Shown here: piece after piece, positions 62,072 through 64,000 of the stretch
How the letters are laid out: every line of letters begins with the position of its first letter
Position numbering within the stretch: the stretch's first letter is position 1
Source of the DNA: Lachnospiraceae bacterium
Lineage (GTDB): Bacteria; Bacillota; Clostridia; Lachnospirales; Lachnospiraceae
Length of the DNA stretch: 64,000 nt
NCBI GenBank assembly: GCA_017396555.1
Contig: JAFQLS010000021.1
Location: forward strand, 25,883 to 89,882
Reading direction: 5' to 3'
Position numbers and translations under genes: made by a program
Notes under the pieces: generated by a model
What the model saw: the letters and a program-made list of their open reading frames with translations, nothing else
What the model was told of the DNA's origin: nothing
The model's database searches: none

Positions 62072-64000
62072 ATGAAGAATGTGGTAAAAGCATTTAGCGT
62101 AGCTATTATAGCATTATTTGCAATGCTATTGGTACCTGATGTGAATGCATTTGCATCCACTGCGAATGGAAATTGTGGAGTTGATGGTGGAGATAATGTG
62201 ACCTGGGAACTTGCTGGTGGAGTACTAACTATCAGCGGAACAGGTGAAATGGCTGATTATGGGGGCTCTTTAGATGCTACGTGGGATACTTATAATACAG
62301 ATATAAAAAGTGTTGTTGTTAGTGAAGGTGTAGAAAATATCGGAGAGGCGGCTTTCTATGGTTTGACTAGCTTGGAAAGTGCCACAATAGCCGGTAGCGT
62401 AACAAGTATTGGCTGGCATGCATTTTGCAACTGTGAAAAATTAAAAAATGTTACATTTCAGGATGGAAGTGAGTTAACTTATATAGGAGTTGGATGTTTT
62501 AAAAAATGTTATGCACTTGAATCTATCGTTATTCCATCAACAGTAGAAACTATAAGAGAATATGTATTTGAGAAATGTAAAGTAGTGGAAATAGAAGTTG
62601 ATGAAAATAATGAAAATTTTGCATCATTTAAAGGAGCTTTGTATAGTAAGGATAAGAAGACGCTTATAGCAGCGTCAGGGGCAGGAGCCATCGAAGGATT
62701 TGAGATTGCTCCGGAAACAGTAACGATTGGTATATTTGCTTTTTCTGGTGCTACGATTACAGAGATAACAATACCGAAAAGTGTAAAAGAGATTGGGAGT
62801 CGTGCATTTGAAAATAGTAGTGTAAAGACGGTGTCATTTGAAGAAGGAAGTGAAATGGAAAATTTTTATGACGATGTATTTTATAATTGTGAAGCTTTGT
62901 CATCTATAACAATACCGGAGAGTGTAACCAGTGTTGGTAGCTCTGACTGTTCTTCTCTTAAGACTATTATAGTTTTATCATCTCAAATAAGTACTGGATC
63001 CAAATGCTTTGAGAATTGTTCACCGGATTTAGTGATATATCCGGATGAGGCTGACTATGATATAAATTCATGGGGATTTGATAGTGTGGATTCAGTGTTA
63101 ACCTACGTAGAAAATGAAGATACAATTACTCTTAAGGTTAAAGAGACATCAAGTACTAATATAGAGATTCCTGAAAGCATTAACGGGAAAAGAGTTACTA
63201 GTATAAGCTTTGCAGAAGGAATTAGTACAGATAATATTACTATAGAGTGTGAAGCTCATTATAAAGCTAATTCATCCTATGATATGGAAGGTCACTTTAA
63301 TATATGTGGTGTGTGTGAGGAAGTGTTAGATAAAGAAAACCATAGCTTTGGTGACGGAGATGATGCATGTAAATGTGGTTATGTGCCTTATACAGTTAAG
63401 AGTGTATCAGACGCACTTGCTACAACCTATGGCTCAACTAAGGGTCAGACTCTTTCTGTCGATGTAGATACTACATTAGGAACAGAGGTTGTTACATATA
63501 AGTGGTATCTTGATGGCGTGGAGATTGAAGGTGCTACATCTGATGCTTACGTAATACCTGATAATATGAAGGCCGGAACATATACCTACAGAGTGGAAAT
63601 GTCTTCTAATGACTATAGCGTGACAGAGGATATTGTTGTTAATGTATCAAAGAAGAAAATTACAGCTAAGCTTGATAACAAAGAAAAGATAGCTGGTGAA
63701 GCAAATCCTGAATTTACATATACTGTTTCGGGTGTAGTAGAAGGGGATACAACAAAGGACTGGATAGTTAAATATACTACAACTGCAACTAATGCTTCTA
63801 AGGCAGGCAGTTATAAGATTGAAGCGGTTATAACAAGTGATAATTATGATGTTACAGTAGAAGCCGGTACATTGACAGTAAAGGCAGTAGTTGTACCGGA
63901 TAAGGAAGATACAAAGCCGGCAGTACCTAAGAAGGGTGCAAAGATTAAGGATGCAAAGAAACTTGCATGGTATAAGGTAACTAAGGCAGGTACAAGAACA
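62072..64000 (+). CDS. BspA-type leucine-rich repeat surface protein (3' end outside window)
   Basis: GGAGAGG precedes ATG 62072; the frame stays open to the window end (643 codons). Signal peptide about 1-29 (IIALFAMLLVPDVNAFAS). Then CGVDGGDNVTWELAGGVLTI, the usual opening of clostridial BspA proteins, LRR_5-type repeats (about 70-400: SIGWHAFCNCEKLKNV, IPKSVKEIGSRAFEN), a CxxC segment (HFNICGVCEEV, about 410), Ig-like domain (YKWYLDGVEIEGA), an MBG domain and a Lys-rich linker. BspA proteins mediate binding to host or other microbes. Likely co-transcribed from the pyr operon by position. Confidence 0.87.
   Translation, partial: MKNVVKAFSVAIIALFAMLLVPDVNAFASTANGNCGVDGGDNVTWELAGGVLTISGTGEMADYGGSLDATWDTYNTDIKSVVVSEGVENIGEAAFYGLTSLESATIAGSVTSIGWHAFCNCEKLKNVTFQDGSELTYIGVGCFKKCYALESIVIPSTVETIREYVFEKCKVVEIEVDENNENFASFKGALYSKDKKTLIAASGAGAIEGFEIAPETVTIGIFAFSGATITEITIPKSVKEIGSRAFENSSVKTVSFEEGSEMENFYDDVFYNCEALSSITIPESVTSVGSSDCSSLKTIIVLSSQISTGSKCFENCSPDLVIYPDEADYDINSWGFDSVDSVLTYVENEDTITLKVKETSSTNIEIPESINGKRVTSISFAEGISTDNITIECEAHYKANSSYDMEGHFNICGVCEEVLDKENHSFGDGDDACKCGYVPYTVKSVSDALATTYGSTKGQTLSVDVDTTLGTEVVTYKWYLDGVEIEGATSDAYVIPDNMKAGTYTYRVEMSSNDYSVTEDIVVNVSKKKITAKLDNKEKIAGEANPEFTYTVSGVVEGDTTKDWIVKYTTTATNASKAGSYKIEAVITSDNYDVTVEAGTLTVKAVVVPDKEDTKPAVPKKGAKIKDAKKLAWYKVTKAGTRT

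Noticed and set aside
1-64000. tRNA, rRNA, tmRNA, 6S or SRP RNA genes
   Set aside because: No cloverleaf, rRNA landmark or known RNA core sequence was recognised apart from the T-box.

Overview
The window looks like a chromosomal segment of a low-GC, Gram-positive anaerobe of the Clostridia, most likely a Lachnospiraceae gut commensal. Support: AT-rich codon use and AGGAGG-type ribosome sites; the block rho - rpmE - DUF1385 gene - prmC - prfA; a tRNA-sensing T-box leader; PyrK-dependent (type 1B) dihydroorotate dehydrogenase; several zinc-ribbon membrane proteins; BspA-type leucine-rich and fibronectin-type surface proteins; and two DegV proteins. No rRNA, tRNA or CRISPR array was found.

Layout. 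1-12 kb: end of a DegV gene, a NusG-domain-II / Gx-transporter pair on the minus strand, a cytoplasmic pullulanase, an ABC-F protein, an RlmD-type rRNA methyltransferase, a double acetyltransferase, a large wall/membrane-anchored protein and a chemoreceptor. 12-25 kb: an unknown membrane protein, two diguanylate cyclases, MscL with a zinc-ribbon tail, the NAD operon nadA-nadB-nadC-niaR, lipid kinase, aldo/keto reductase, pseudouridine synthase, a BAX-inhibitor-like protein and EngB. 25-30 kb: conserved information-processing block (rho, L31, DUF1385, prmC, prfA).

30-45 kb is an accessory region beginning just behind the prfA terminator. It holds a decayed ABC transporter, a 1604-residue secreted protein with a duplicated module, a nuclease-type transposase pseudogene, a roughly 400-base gene-free stretch with several hairpins, an AAA/DUF4143 ATPase, a tripartite HipBST toxin-antitoxin locus with three operators, an Rpn-type nuclease and several unknown membrane proteins. 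Sequence upstream of the ATPase and of a short remnant at 40.4 kb is shared.

45-64 kb returns to housekeeping: Trp T-box with a 15-codon leader ORF before a lone trpB; HTH-membrane protein with MATE and MntP exporters; two HD-GYP-like proteins that have lost complementary halves of the active site; amidohydrolase, HAD phosphatase, a MATE remnant, DegV, PTS enzyme I; then a Nudix-like protein and pyrC-pyrF-pyrK-pyrD (UMP synthesis), followed after only 19 bases by a BspA-type surface protein that runs off the window.

Functional threads: NAD and pyrimidine synthesis, tryptophan-starvation control of trpB, c-di-GMP signalling (two intact cyclases, two degenerate phosphodiesterase-like proteins, one chemoreceptor), and surface attachment. 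All names rest on motifs read by eye; no database search was possible.
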